Shown: piece by piece, positions 1 through 9,673 of the stretch
How positions within the stretch are numbered: the first letter of the stretch is position 1
How the letters are laid out: each line of letters opens with the position of its first letter
NCBI RefSeq assembly: GCF_008274695.1
Contig: NZ_VTOU01000002.1
Coordinates: 1,052,752 to 1,116,751, forward strand
Direction: 5' to 3'
Length of the DNA stretch: 64,000 bases
Source of the DNA: Sphingomonas montanisoli
GTDB taxonomy: Bacteria > Pseudomonadota > Alphaproteobacteria > Sphingomonadales > Sphingomonadaceae
Translations under genes and position numbers: made by a program
Notes under the pieces: model-generated
Told to the model about the DNA's origin: nothing
The model's database searches: none
The model's input: the letters and a program-made list of their open reading frames with translations, nothing else

Positions 1-1
1 C

Positions 2-1105
2 TGGACGATCCGGCTGGGCCAGTCGGTGTTGCAGGCGATCGCGATGGCGCTGCTTGCCGCGCCGTTCGCGGCGATGCTGGGCAAGGATTGGCTGGCGCAT
101 CCGATCGCGATCTGCGCGCCGGTTTTCGTGCTGAACGCCTTGTGTCCTATGTCGCTGCTGGTCGCGCAACGACATGGTCGGGTTCGGATGGTGGGCGCGA
201 TCGAACTGGGTGCGCTGATCGTCCAGATCGGGTGCAATGTCGGCCTCGTCTCGGTCTTTATGGACTATCGCGCGCTTGTCGTCGGGCTTTATGCGGGCGC
301 GCTGACGCGGATCGCCGTGGCGATCATCCTGTTGCGGCCGATGCCGCGATTGAGCTTCGAACGCGCCCTGGCGACAGAGTTCTTCGGCTTTTCGCGCATC
401 ATCATGGTGTCGAGCATTCTGACCCTGCTGATCACGCAGGCGGACAAGGTGCTGTTCGCGCGGCTCTTTGCCATGCCGACCTTCGCTGTCTATGCGATGG
501 CGACCAACATGGCGCTGTCGACCCAGCCGTTCGGCCGCAATTACGTCCAGAACTACTTTTTCCCGCTGGTGTCGCGCGTGTGGCGCGAGGCGCCCGATAC
601 GATCGCGCATACTTTCTATCGTGGTCGGGGCCGCGCCTATCGGCTGTTGTTTGCAGGGTTCGGCTTCGCGACCGGGCTGGCGCCTGTGATATTCGCGATC
701 CTGTTCGACTGGCGATACGAATATGGTTGGGTGTTCATGTCGGTGCTGATGGTGCGTGGTGCGCTTGATCTCGACAGTTTCATCGGCAGCCAGACCTTGA
801 TGGCGATGGGCTTCACCGCGACGACTTTGCGCGCCAATGTCCTACGGCTGATCCTGTTCGCGGCGGCAGTGGCGGGGTTGTTCCGGTTGCTCGGCCCGAT
901 CGCGCTACCGCTGGCGCTGGCCATCGCGGAAGGGGGGGCTGCGGTCTATATCGGCTGGCTGCTGCATCGGCGCGGCATCTTCAAGCCGCGGCTGCACGCG
1001 GCCTATGCGGTCATTTTTGTGGCGGCATTCGTGGCCGGCGGCGCTATCAGCATGGCCGCCGCTCCGGGCAAGACGATCGAAGGTCTCGCGCGGATGGGAC
1101 GGTAA
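2..1105 (+). CDS. Polysaccharide flippase (Wzx/MATE-like), 5' end outside window
   Basis: The reading frame is open to the left edge, so the N-terminus is missing and 367 residues are visible; a GTG at 26 is internal. The product is a hydrophobic multi-pass protein with repeated 20-residue apolar segments. A central stretch around an ITQADKVLFARLF motif, followed by a YAMATN segment, resembles the charged-in-membrane positions of O-antigen/exopolysaccharide flippases. Such proteins move lipid-linked sugar repeat units across the inner membrane. The genes that follow (sugar-active enzyme, three glycosyltransferase-like proteins, initiating sugar transferase) support a role in exopolysaccharide export. 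Family assignment rests on topology and context, so another polysaccharide-biosynthesis transporter subtype is possible. Confidence 0.8.
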   Translation, partial: WTIRLGQSVLQAIAMALLAAPFAAMLGKDWLAHPIAICAPVFVLNALCPMSLLVAQRHGRVRMVGAIELGALIVQIGCNVGLVSVFMDYRALVVGLYAGALTRIAVAIILLRPMPRLSFERALATEFFGFSRIIMVSSILTLLITQADKVLFARLFAMPTFAVYAMATNMALSTQPFGRNYVQNYFFPLVSRVWREAPDTIAHTFYRGRGRAYRLLFAGFGFATGLAPVIFAILFDWRYEYGWVFMSVLMVRGALDLDSFIGSQTLMAMGFTATTLRANVLRLILFAAAVAGLFRLLGPIALPLALAIAEGGAAVYIGWLLHRRGIFKPRLHAAYAVIFVAAFVAGGAISMAAAPGKTIEGLARMGR

Positions 1106-1124
1106 ACGGCAGGAGGCGGACCCA

Positions 1125-2678
1125 GTGAATCGTTCGGAACGTGGCGCCCTGTTGCTGCTCGCAGCGGCGATCGTGGCGGTGCTGGGGGTCGGATCTGCGA
1201 TCTGGTCCACCGTGGCCCGCGCTAATGGCGTGCCGCCGGCGCAGCTGGGCATCAATTTGAATTCGCCCGCCTTTTGGATGGAGTCCCGATCCTATACGAA
1301 CCTGGCCGTCTATGCGAACCCAAACACGCAGCTGCCCGGCAAAGGATATAAGAAGATCGAGCCGCAACAGGTTGGTCCGGGCGGGTGGCCATCCAGGTTA
1401 CCCGCGGGCGCGACCGCGACGGTGGCGCTGTTCTACCCGCTGGATGCCAAGCCTGGTCAGGTGATCCGCTGCACATGGCAAGGGCAGGCCAAGAGCTGGG
1501 CCGATGGTGATGTGCGAATGCTGGCGAGCGGCCCGAACATGTTCGAGTTCGCCTTCACCCGCGAAGGCCGCAACGCCATTCGCGGCACCGATGCCAAGCC
1601 GCCTCGCGCGACGATATGGTTCGGCGACGTGGTCGACACCGTCAGCGACGTCGATTGCCGTGAGGCGGACCGTCCGCGCGATCAGGTATTTGATCCCGCT
1701 TTCGTCCGCTCGCTCGCGCCCTTCCGGGTCGTGCGCTTCATGGAATGGATGAACGTCAACGGACAGCGTTCGTTCAGCGCTGCGCTGGATGCCGGCCCGA
1801 CGATGCCGCGGAATTACCGGAATAGCGCGACGGCGCGCGACATGATGGCGCTGGTGCGGCAGGCCAATGTCGATCCGTGGTTCGCGCTGCCATACGATTC
1901 CACCGACGATTATATCCGCAGCTTCGCGCAGATGGTGCACGACAAATTGCCGCGGGGGCGCACTGTCTATGTCGAGATCGGCAACGAGGCGTGGCACGGC
2001 GGCTTCTTCACAGGCCAGCAGGCTATGATCGATGGCAAGGCCGCCGGCCTTGGCCGCTATCCGTACGAAGGGCAGTTGATGCAATATGCTTTGCGCGCCA
2101 AGCGGATGGCTAGCATCTGGAGCCGCACGTTCGCCGATCGGCCTCGCGATCTGGTGCGCGTCTATTCGGGCAATCTGAACTATCTCCAGTCGCTGGAGAT
2201 CATCGAGCAGAACGACGTGGCGGCGTCGATCGATGCGATCGCAGTCGCTCCTTATTTCGGCGAGAAGGTCTTCCCAAAAGACCCCAAGTTGCCGCGTCCC
2301 GATATCGACGAGGCTTTCGCCCAGCTCGATAAGGAGGTCGACGCGACCGTCGCGCAGATCGGTAAGGCCAAAGCCGTGGCCAACCGCCTTGGCAAGCGCC
2401 TGATCGCTTATGAAGGCGGCGCGCACGTCCTGATCGCCTATGATGTGCCCTTGCTGGATCGCATCAACCATGATCCGCGGATGGCGTCGCTTTACACCCG
2501 GCTGCTCGACGGGTGGGCACGCGAGGCGGGGGATGTGTTCGCGATCTACAGCCTCGTCGGCGGGTCCGGCGCGCAGGGCGGATTCGGCCTGCGCGATTAT
2601 GACGGTGCGCCGCTGGCGGAATCGCCCAAGGCGCGCGCGGTAGAGGCGTTCGCCAAGGCGCATCCGCCCGGCAAATGA
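1125..2678 (+). CDS. Membrane-anchored glycoside hydrolase-like protein, clan GH-A type
   Basis: 517 residues from a GTG at 1125, chosen because AGGAGG lies at 1111-1116; the frame is open further upstream but inside the flippase gene. Residues about 8-28 form one hydrophobic signal/anchor segment, so the rest should be periplasmic or secreted. The body has the two hallmarks of retaining clan GH-A enzymes: a Gly-Asn-Glu acid/base motif (E288 in EIGNEAW) and a later candidate nucleophile (E430 in AYEGG). The substrate is unknown. Its place in an exopolysaccharide cluster suggests trimming or turnover of the polymer. The gene ends at 2678, one base before the end of the convergent gene. The exact GH family cannot be named by eye. 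Confidence 0.6.
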   Translation: MNRSERGALLLLAAAIVAVLGVGSAIWSTVARANGVPPAQLGINLNSPAFWMESRSYTNLAVYANPNTQLPGKGYKKIEPQQVGPGGWPSRLPAGATATVALFYPLDAKPGQVIRCTWQGQAKSWADGDVRMLASGPNMFEFAFTREGRNAIRGTDAKPPRATIWFGDVVDTVSDVDCREADRPRDQVFDPAFVRSLAPFRVVRFMEWMNVNGQRSFSAALDAGPTMPRNYRNSATARDMMALVRQANVDPWFALPYDSTDDYIRSFAQMVHDKLPRGRTVYVEIGNEAWHGGFFTGQQAMIDGKAAGLGRYPYEGQLMQYALRAKRMASIWSRTFADRPRDLVRVYSGNLNYLQSLEIIEQNDVAASIDAIAVAPYFGEKVFPKDPKLPRPDIDEAFAQLDKEVDATVAQIGKAKAVANRLGKRLIAYEGGAHVLIAYDVPLLDRINHDPRMASLYTRLLDGWAREAGDVFAIYSLVGGSGAQGGFGLRDYDGAPLAESPKARAVEAFAKAHPPGK

Positions 2679-4208
2679 TCAGCGGTGCTTGAGCAACAAT
2701 ATCTCGGGCGTGAGCGCACGCACCGTATAGTTGCGATTGGCGAGCGCGACGAACGTCGCCACCGCGGGCGTCGGCCGCACGCTGACGGGTAAAGGTAGCC
2801 GATCCGGGCGCCCCGGCATCTGATCGCGATCGATGATCATGAAGACGGGGGCACGAGCGGCCAGTTCGTGCCGGAAGGTGCCGATCCACGGCGCGAACAG
2901 TCGATCGTCGGCCGATAGTCGGGCGATCAGCTGCGAATTGATATAGCGGCTGGCCGACAGCCTTTCGCTGAGCACCGCGACATCATAACGGCGCCCCCAT
3001 TGCAGGATGGGTTCGTCGGGCCGGCTTTCCGACCGGATGATCCCGGCGATGGTCCGCCGATCAATCTCCACCTGCGATATCGGCGGGTTCCAGGCGAGAA
3101 GCGGCCCGACGGCGCGTGCGCCACTGCCCATCGCAAGCCCGCCCCCGGCGATCAGCATCATCATCGTGAGCGCCGCGCGCAGTGCGCCCCGGGCTTCACG
3201 CAGTCGGCTCCACCCCGCATCGATTCCAGCGGCGGTCGACAGCAGCATGAGGGGGACGAACCCGCTCAGATGATAAGGGAAGCCTTTGTTCTGGACGAAG
3301 AAGGACACGATCACGGTCAGGATCAAGGCGGCGAGAGTCAGCCCGAAACGGCTACGGCGTGCTTTGTCCATGCCCCACAAGGCCGCGCCGCCGACAGCCA
3401 CCACAAAGGGCCAGCGCCAGTGGCTTGCGACTATCGTGATGAAATCGCCGATCAGCCGCATCCGTCCCTGATCGACCTGATACCGGGTGGCGGGGAACAG
3501 GACGGCCTGTTCATACCAGTCGCCGATCGTGCCCAGCTGCAGGCCCGCCATCAGGAAGGCGAAGGCGACGGCGATCCCGCCCGCGATCAGCCCCGCCGTC
3601 ATCCGCAACCGGAAGCTCGCCGGCGCGGCACGCAGATCGATCAGCCACAGCGGCAGGGCGGCGAAGAGGTAGGTCGGCCGGATGAAGGTCGCGATCATCA
3701 GCACGAAGCCGGCAAGCCCGCGCCGCGATGGGCTGGGCCGGTCGATCATGAGCGCGGCGGCGAGGATCAGCAGGTGCATCGCGGTGATGTCGCGATGGCC
3801 GGAAATCCACGCACCTGACGTCGCATAGAGAATCGGATAGGTTGCCAGCACGATCCATGGTGCGCGTGCGAAGCCGCACCGCTTGAGCAGCCATGCCATC
3901 GCCGTCAGGCCGATTGGCATCAGCACGGCCATGTCGAAGACGCGAAACGTCCACGGATGTACGCCGAAGATGGCCTGCCCGGCGGCATGATAGAGGAAGG
4001 GGATCGGCCAGCTGATGTCGAAGGCGTCGCGATAATACATGCCGCCATTGGCGCCGATGAAGGCGACATAGTCGAAGATCGCCTGATCGCTGGTCGGCCA
4101 GATCCGGTGGACGTGCCACAGCCCGATCGCATAGCCGATCAGGCCCAGCGCGGCACAGGCCAGCTTGAAGCGATCGAAGCCGCCAATATCGTCTGTCTTT
4201 TCGATCAT
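2679..4208 (-). CDS. Multi-pass membrane glycosyltransferase-like protein (GT-C type)
   Basis: 509 residues with about ten apolar segments. The first periplasmic loop after TM1 carries SDQAIFDY and then DISWP, the arrangement of acidic residues seen in the first loop of GT-C lipid-phosphate-sugar transferases (GT39/GT83-like). A C-terminal soluble part of about 150 residues follows the last membrane segment. The start ATG at 4208 overlaps the stop of the upstream GT2 gene (ATGA), indicating translational coupling. Read in the same frame, the strand stays open to 5111, but that part is a shadow of the GT2 gene. It probably modifies or assembles the exopolysaccharide on the periplasmic side; the specific activity is unknown. 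Confidence 0.6.
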   Translation of the reverse strand: MIEKTDDIGGFDRFKLACAALGLIGYAIGLWHVHRIWPTSDQAIFDYVAFIGANGGMYYRDAFDISWPIPFLYHAAGQAIFGVHPWTFRVFDMAVLMPIGLTAMAWLLKRCGFARAPWIVLATYPILYATSGAWISGHRDITAMHLLILAAALMIDRPSPSRRGLAGFVLMIATFIRPTYLFAALPLWLIDLRAAPASFRLRMTAGLIAGGIAVAFAFLMAGLQLGTIGDWYEQAVLFPATRYQVDQGRMRLIGDFITIVASHWRWPFVVAVGGAALWGMDKARRSRFGLTLAALILTVIVSFFVQNKGFPYHLSGFVPLMLLSTAAGIDAGWSRLREARGALRAALTMMMLIAGGGLAMGSGARAVGPLLAWNPPISQVEIDRRTIAGIIRSESRPDEPILQWGRRYDVAVLSERLSASRYINSQLIARLSADDRLFAPWIGTFRHELAARAPVFMIIDRDQMPGRPDRLPLPVSVRPTPAVATFVALANRNYTVRALTPEILLLKHR

Positions 4209-5350
4209 GCGTCGCGGCTCGTGCGGGTCCAGCGCCGTTCGCGGCCGATCAGGGCGCCCGCATAGATCGGCAGTTTCCAGAGGATGTAGAACGGGATTTT
4301 GAACAATGTCCGGCCACGCATCTGCGCCCGCCCGTACAGCGCCCACGCGGCGAGTATCAGTAGCCCCGCCAGCCCCGCAAGCGCGGCGAGTACCATGGCG
4401 GCGACCGGCGCCAGAAGGAAGGCGATCGCGATCCCTGCGCCATCGAGCAGCACAAGCAGCGCCAAAGGGGGGACGAGCATATCGAGCGCCAGCATCGTGG
4501 TGCCGGGACGGGGGCTGAGCAGAAGGCGCGGGGCCAGCCGCCAGGCGGCGGCGAGCGATCCCTGCTCCCAGCGGCGGCGCTGTTCGCGGGTGCCGGAATC
4601 TCCGGCAGGGTCGGACCAGACGCGGATGCCGGGGGCGTAGCGCGGGGGCACGCCCATCAGGGTGAATTCGACGCCCAGCACCAGATCCTCGACCGTCTCG
4701 CCGGTGGCGAGCCGCGCGGCGGCGAAGCTGCGCCACGGAAAGGCCATGCCGCTGCCGGTCAGGACCACCGGCGCGCGCAGCCGCCGCAGCCCTCGCTGAC
4801 GCAGCATGTTGCGCACCAGCATCGCGAAACCCGACAGCTGGACCATCGGGCCGGCATCGGGGCGCGGGGCCATCAGATAGGTCGCCTGCACCGGCCGGCG
4901 ACGGACATAAGCGATGGCGGCGAGCCGCTCGACCCCCGCGCCTTCGACCCGGCAATCGGCATCGACCACCACCACCACCTTCGGCGGATCGGCAGCCAGA
5001 TGATCGCGCGCGAAGGCGAGGGCATGGCCCTTGCCGGGGCGGGCGGGATCGGTGCGTTCGATGACTTCGGCGCCGGCCGCGCGAGCGATCCGGGCGGTGT
5101 CGTCGCGGCAATTGTCGGCGACGACCAGCAGGCGGGCCTCTTTCGGCAACGCCTGGCGCAGATCGGCTAGGACCGGGCCGATGCCGGCCGCCTCGTCATG
5201 CGCGGGGATGATCACGGCGAAGCGCCCCTGCCAGATCGGCGCGATCGATCGGCGCGGCGGCAGCAGGCCCAGCGCCAACTCCACCGCAAACGTCAGCGTT
5301 GGAATGCCGAGCACAAGCGCTATCGCCGTTCCGACAAGGAGCGCGATCAT
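4205..5350 (-). CDS. Family 2 glycosyltransferase with membrane segments
   Basis: 381 residues. An N-terminal hydrophobic segment (about 1-25) precedes a GT2 domain: an IIPAHDEA nucleotide-binding start, VVDADC (the DxD metal site), a TGSGMAFPW acceptor loop, an ETVEDL motif, and QRRRWEQG, the Q/RxxRW signature of membrane-bound processive-type GT2 enzymes. The C-terminus has two or three further membrane segments. It should add sugars at the cytoplasmic face of the inner membrane. It is the middle gene of three, overlapping both neighbours by four bases (5347-5350 and 4205-4208). Whether it is processive cannot be decided from the sequence. Confidence 0.85.
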   Translation of the reverse strand: MIALLVGTAIALVLGIPTLTFAVELALGLLPPRRSIAPIWQGRFAVIIPAHDEAAGIGPVLADLRQALPKEARLLVVADNCRDDTARIARAAGAEVIERTDPARPGKGHALAFARDHLAADPPKVVVVVDADCRVEGAGVERLAAIAYVRRRPVQATYLMAPRPDAGPMVQLSGFAMLVRNMLRQRGLRRLRAPVVLTGSGMAFPWRSFAAARLATGETVEDLVLGVEFTLMGVPPRYAPGIRVWSDPAGDSGTREQRRRWEQGSLAAAWRLAPRLLLSPRPGTTMLALDMLVPPLALLVLLDGAGIAIAFLLAPVAAMVLAALAGLAGLLILAAWALYGRAQMRGRTLFKIPFYILWKLPIYAGALIGRERRWTRTSRDA

Positions 5351-6366
5351 GCGGCGTTCTTATATTCTATCAGGGTGGCACGCCGGCCGCTCGCCTGTTC
5401 CCACAGGTAACGTATCAGGCCGGTCGCCTCGGCGAACTTCCCGATCGTCAGGAAGCTGGCGAGCGCGAAGGCCTTGGCCATCGGGAAGCGCAGCCCCTCA
5501 CGCAGAGTGAGGCGCAGGGTCTGGGCGGCGAGGAGGAGCAGGATCGCGAGGGCGATCATCCGCGCGTCTGATGCCTGCCCCGCAAGGCCGATCGCGGCGG
5601 CGAGGAGCAGGCCGAGGACGGGCAATAGGCCCCACATCACGATCCGACGACGGGCAGCGCGATAGGGGCGACCTTCCCGCAGCTTGCCGTGCAGCGCGGT
5701 CAGTTCAGCGAAGGCGTGGCCGGCGCGGGCGGTGCGGCGCCACCACTGGCCGAAGCGGGTGATCGCGGCGTCGTGCAGCGTCATTTCGGCGTCGAGGCAG
5801 ACGATTTCCCACCCCGCCCGACGCAGGCGCGCGCACAGATCGGGCTCCTCGCCGGCGATCATCTCCGGCCGATACCCACCCGCCGCCGCAATCGCCTTGT
5901 GGCGGAACAGCGCATCGCCGCCGCACGAACCGGCCGGACCGGGAGGGATTGCCCATTCGACGTTGCACAGCCAATTGTAGATCGAACGATCGGGGAAGCG
6001 CTCGCGCCGCCGGCCGAAGACGACCGCGAGAGCGGGATCTGCCTCCATCGCGGCGACGGCGCGCTCGATCCAGCCGGGCTGAAGCTCGCAATCGCCGTCG
6101 ATCATCTGGACATGGTCGACGCGGATACCATCCTCGGCAAGCCGGGCGAGCCCCGCATTGCGCGCGCGCGCGGCGGTGAAGGTCTGCGCGGGGTCGAGCC
6201 GGACGACCGTGGCGCCCAGCCGTTCGGCCAGCACCACGCTGTCGTCGGTCGATCCGCTGTCGACGTAGATGACGGGACGACCGACGCCGATCGAACGCAG
6301 GCACCGCTCCAGGCGCTCGCCTTCGTTACGGCCGATCACGATCAGTGCGGTCGTCGCTTCCCCCAT
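5347..6366 (-). CDS. Family 2 glycosyltransferase
   Basis: 339 residues. The start chosen is ATG 6366, with AGGG a few bases upstream; the frame stays open to 6573 but without similarity. The GT2 fold is clear: VIGRNEGERLERCL at the N-terminus, a YVDSGSTDD loop, IDGDCEL (DxD metal-binding site), and GGYRPEMIAGEEPDLCARLRRAGW as the acceptor/base region containing EEPDL. A hydrophobic C-terminus of about two segments suggests membrane association. It is the first gene of the three-gene minus-strand operon, which faces away from the TPR lipoprotein gene starting near 6.5 kb. The sugar donor is not predictable. Confidence 0.85.
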   Translation of the reverse strand: MGEATTALIVIGRNEGERLERCLRSIGVGRPVIYVDSGSTDDSVVLAERLGATVVRLDPAQTFTAARARNAGLARLAEDGIRVDHVQMIDGDCELQPGWIERAVAAMEADPALAVVFGRRRERFPDRSIYNWLCNVEWAIPPGPAGSCGGDALFRHKAIAAAGGYRPEMIAGEEPDLCARLRRAGWEIVCLDAEMTLHDAAITRFGQWWRRTARAGHAFAELTALHGKLREGRPYRAARRRIVMWGLLPVLGLLLAAAIGLAGQASDARMIALAILLLLAAQTLRLTLREGLRFPMAKAFALASFLTIGKFAEATGLIRYLWEQASGRRATLIEYKNAA

Positions 6367-6500
6367 GATTCCGACCCTAGCCGATCCGTTCTCGCAAGAC
6401 GAGCCGTGTAGGATTGGCCGGCCTCGACTTGATCGTATCCGCTTTAATCCGTAATCGATTTCTTGAGGAAACGCGGGATCGGGGGGTCGCGCGGCAGAGT

Positions 6501-8219
6501 GTGCTTGTGGCGAGGTTGATCCAGGCGAGATTATCGCACGCGTGGGAAATCTTTGGCGCTTCCGCGTTTGCATGGTCGCGCCCGCTGCTGGTGACGGCGC
6601 TCGCCGCCTCCATGATGCTGGCGGGGTGCGGATCGGGCACCGAGCGCGCGACCAAGGCGGTCGCCCGTTTCGACGCCGCTTATGCCAAGCGCAGCTATTG
6701 GGTCGCCCGGCTGGAGATCAACCGCGCGCTGCGGCTTGAGGATGACGTTCCCGAATATTGGAACCGGCTAGGCCGGGTCGAGCTCGCGCTGGGCCACTAT
6801 CTGAACGCCTATACCGCGTACAAGAATGCGCTGATGCTCGATCCGCGCAACATCGAAGCGGTGCAGTCGGTGGCCGAATTGAGCTTTTCGGGCGGCTCGC
6901 AGGACGATGCGCTGAAATATGCCGATCAGATATTGGCGACCCAGCCGCGCAACCTGCGCATGCTGATCGTCAAGGGATCGGTCGCGCTCGACCGGAAGCA
7001 ACATGACGAAGCGCGCGAAATCGCACGCAAGATGCTCGCGATCGATCCGACCAACGAGGCGGCGACGATCCTGCTCGCCCGCGTCGACTATGCGTTGGGG
7101 GAGCAGGACAAGGCGATCGCGCTGCTCGAGGATTCTTTGAAGTCCCAGGGGGACACCATCCCCCGGTTGGTCGCCTTGCTCGACATGTATCGCGCGCGCG
7201 ACGATTTCGCGCCGATCGAGGCGACCTATCAGCGGCTGTTCCGCCTGCGCCCCGACGATGCCGACATCGCGCTCGAATATGCGCGCAACATGTACGAATA
7301 TAAGCGCGGCGATCTGGCCGCGCCGGTGCTGTCGCGCATGTTGCGCGCAAAGGCGGACGATCCCCGCATCGAGCAGCGCGTGGTCGATCTGTGGACCTCG
7401 ATGGGCGACGTGATCGACATCGATCAGCTGCGCGGGCTGGCGACATCGGCGGGGCCGGAACTGCGCGTCACGCTCGGTCGGCTCGCCATCGAGCAGCGGC
7501 GTTTTGCCGATGCGATCGAGATCGTTTCGCCCATCGTCGGCGCCGGTCCGGTCAATCCCGCCAATGTCGAGGCGCGGGTGGTGCAGGCGGGGGCGCTCGC
7601 GGGGCTGGGGCAGCTCGGCCGTGCCAAGCCGTTGATCGACGACATATTGACGTTCGACCGCAGCAATCCGAACGCGTTGCTCGTCCGGGTGCGGATCAAG
7701 CTGGCGGAAAGGAAGCTGGACGAGGCGCTGGAGGATGCGCAGGCGATCGTCGCCAAGACGCCACAGGATTCGGGTGGCCGGATCATGCTGGCGCGCGTCT
7801 ATGCCGCGCGCGGGGATCCGGCGATGGCCGAAACGCATTATGCGCGCGCGCTGACCGAGATCAGCGGCGCTTTCGATGCGCTGCAGGCCTATGTCGCGTG
7901 GCTGCAGGCCACCGGCAAAGGTGACCGCGCGCTCGACGTCGTGCGCATGTTCACGCGCCAGAACGTGGATATGACCGCGGGATGGGCGCTACGGGGCCGG
8001 CTCTGCGCCGCCGCGCGCGACGCCAACTGCCTTCAGTCGGTGATCGTGGGGCTGACCCGCCTGCGCGGAACGGACAAGCTGCGCCGCGATCTGCAGGCGG
8101 AACTCGATAAGCTGCCCAAACCCCCGCCGATGGCCGTCACCCTGACCCCCGATCAGGGCGCGGACGATTTCGCGCCTGCGGGCACCGCCGTGCCGCCGCC
8201 ACCCGGGGGAACGCGGTGA
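6501..8219 (+). CDS. TPR-repeat lipoprotein of an exosortase/EPS locus (PrsT-like)
   Basis: 572 residues from GTG 6501; the start is uncertain because no in-frame ATG precedes the lipobox (GTG 6507 and TTG 6516 are alternatives, and the frame is open to 6414). A lipoprotein signal ends in L-A-G-C with Cys43. The rest is a long array of tetratricopeptide-type helical pairs (for example AYTAYKNAL, LDPRNIEA, ALKYADQIL). TPR lipoproteins of this size are regular members of PEP-CTERM/exosortase polysaccharide loci, where they are thought to scaffold export or sorting; that role is inferred. The stop overlaps the start of the sugar transferase gene, so the two are co-translated. Confidence 0.75.
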   Translation: MLVARLIQARLSHAWEIFGASAFAWSRPLLVTALAASMMLAGCGSGTERATKAVARFDAAYAKRSYWVARLEINRALRLEDDVPEYWNRLGRVELALGHYLNAYTAYKNALMLDPRNIEAVQSVAELSFSGGSQDDALKYADQILATQPRNLRMLIVKGSVALDRKQHDEAREIARKMLAIDPTNEAATILLARVDYALGEQDKAIALLEDSLKSQGDTIPRLVALLDMYRARDDFAPIEATYQRLFRLRPDDADIALEYARNMYEYKRGDLAAPVLSRMLRAKADDPRIEQRVVDLWTSMGDVIDIDQLRGLATSAGPELRVTLGRLAIEQRRFADAIEIVSPIVGAGPVNPANVEARVVQAGALAGLGQLGRAKPLIDDILTFDRSNPNALLVRVRIKLAERKLDEALEDAQAIVAKTPQDSGGRIMLARVYAARGDPAMAETHYARALTEISGAFDALQAYVAWLQATGKGDRALDVVRMFTRQNVDMTAGWALRGRLCAAARDANCLQSVIVGLTRLRGTDKLRRDLQAELDKLPKPPPMAVTLTPDQGADDFAPAGTAVPPPPGGTR

Positions 8220-9673
8220 TGCTGCGCCCCCACGCCCCCGTCGCAGGCTGGGCACGCCGATACCGGCTGACCCAGAGCATCGTCACAACCATGGTGGTGG
8301 CGGCCGATCTGATTGCGCTGGTCGCGGGCGGAATGCTCGCATTCTGGCTGGCGCCGAAGATCACCGGCTTTGACGAGCCGCTCTATCCTTACGGCTGGAT
8401 CGCGGTGCTGATCTCGGGAAACTTCTTCGCGCTGCGCCTGGCCCGCCGCTCTTACGACCGGCCGATGGGGCGCGGGCAGGACAGCGATCAGGGCGTGGTC
8501 TATGCCTTCCTGGTCGCCGCGCTGATGGTGGGGGGCACGACCTGGTCGATCGAGCCCGCGCCGCATTTCCCGGCCGCGCTGGCCGCAGGCTATATCGCGG
8601 GCTGCACCTTGTTCCTGTTCGTCAGCCGCTATGCGGTGCGGCAGATCGTGTGGCAGCTGGTCCAGGCGGGCAAGCTGGGGCAGCGGATCATCATCTACGG
8701 CGCCGAAACCGAAACCGCCGAACGCGCGATCCGCCTGCTTGAGCTCGAACGGCTCCCTTATTTGTCGGTGGTCGGTATCGCCGACGGACGGACGACGCGC
8801 GTGGCGGCCGAGGCGCCGTGGGGGCTGCCTTATTATTCGGGGATGGAGGAGCTTCGCTATCGCCTGGGCCGGGGCGATATCGACATGGTGCTGATTGCGT
8901 TGCCCAATATCGGCCAGGAACGGCTCGACCAGCTGACCGAGGCGCTCCAGTCGATCTCGGTCGATGTCTGCCTGATGCCACGCGAGGCGATGGATCTTTC
9001 GAGCCAGTATAATGTCCGCTTCATCGGGTCGCTGCCGCTGTTCGCATTGTGGCAGCGCCCGATCCGGGATTGGGCGCTGTTGGTGAAGGCGTTGGAAGAC
9101 AGGATTCTCGCGGCGACGGGCCTGATCGTGCTGTCGCCCGTGATGATCCTGACCGCGATCCTGATCAAGCTGTCGAGCCCCGGGCCGATCCTGTTCCGTC
9201 AGCAGCGCTTTGGCTTCAACAACGTCAAGATCGAGGTGCTCAAGTTCCGGTCGATGCGCACCGAGTTGCAGGATCCGAGTGGCACGGACCGCACCGTGCG
9301 CGGCGATCCGCGCGTGACCTGGATCGGGCGGATCATCCGGCGGTTGAGCATCGACGAACTGCCGCAGCTGATCAACGTGATGCGCGGCGAAATGTCCCTG
9401 GTCGGCCCGCGCCCGCATGCGACGATGATGATGGTCGGCGACAATTATTATTTCGATGCGGTGCGCCACTATACCGCGCGCCACCGGGTCAAACCCGGCA
9501 TTACCGGACTTGCCCAGGTGCGCGGGCTACGGGGCGAGATCGACAGCGTCGAACGCGCCAAAAGGCGCGTCGAGCTGGATTTCTATTATATCGAGAACTG
9601 GTCCCTGATGCTCGACATCCGCATCATCCTGGAGACCATATTCAAGATCTGGCGCGATCCCGACGCTTATTGA
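8219..9673 (+). CDS. Undecaprenyl-phosphate sugar phosphotransferase (initiating EPS transferase)
   Basis: 484 residues from ATG 8219, which shares a base with the upstream TGA; GTG 8216 would add one codon. The N-terminal part has several membrane segments and a Rossmann-like stretch (IIIYGAETE at about 160). The C-terminal third is a bacterial sugar transferase domain: KALEDRILA, SSPGPILFRQQRFG, KFRSMR, RRLSIDELPQLINV and MSLVGPRP are all in place. Enzymes of this type (WcaJ/ExoY/GelB-like) load the first sugar phosphate onto undecaprenyl phosphate, starting exopolysaccharide repeat-unit assembly at the inner membrane. Its 3' end overlaps that of the convergent epsD-like gene by 7 bp. Confidence 0.92.
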   Translation: MLRPHAPVAGWARRYRLTQSIVTTMVVAADLIALVAGGMLAFWLAPKITGFDEPLYPYGWIAVLISGNFFALRLARRSYDRPMGRGQDSDQGVVYAFLVAALMVGGTTWSIEPAPHFPAALAAGYIAGCTLFLFVSRYAVRQIVWQLVQAGKLGQRIIIYGAETETAERAIRLLELERLPYLSVVGIADGRTTRVAAEAPWGLPYYSGMEELRYRLGRGDIDMVLIALPNIGQERLDQLTEALQSISVDVCLMPREAMDLSSQYNVRFIGSLPLFALWQRPIRDWALLVKALEDRILAATGLIVLSPVMILTAILIKLSSPGPILFRQQRFGFNNVKIEVLKFRSMRTELQDPSGTDRTVRGDPRVTWIGRIIRRLSIDELPQLINVMRGEMSLVGPRPHATMMMVGDNYYFDAVRHYTARHRVKPGITGLAQVRGLRGEIDSVERAKRRVELDFYYIENWSLMLDIRIILETIFKIWRDPDAY

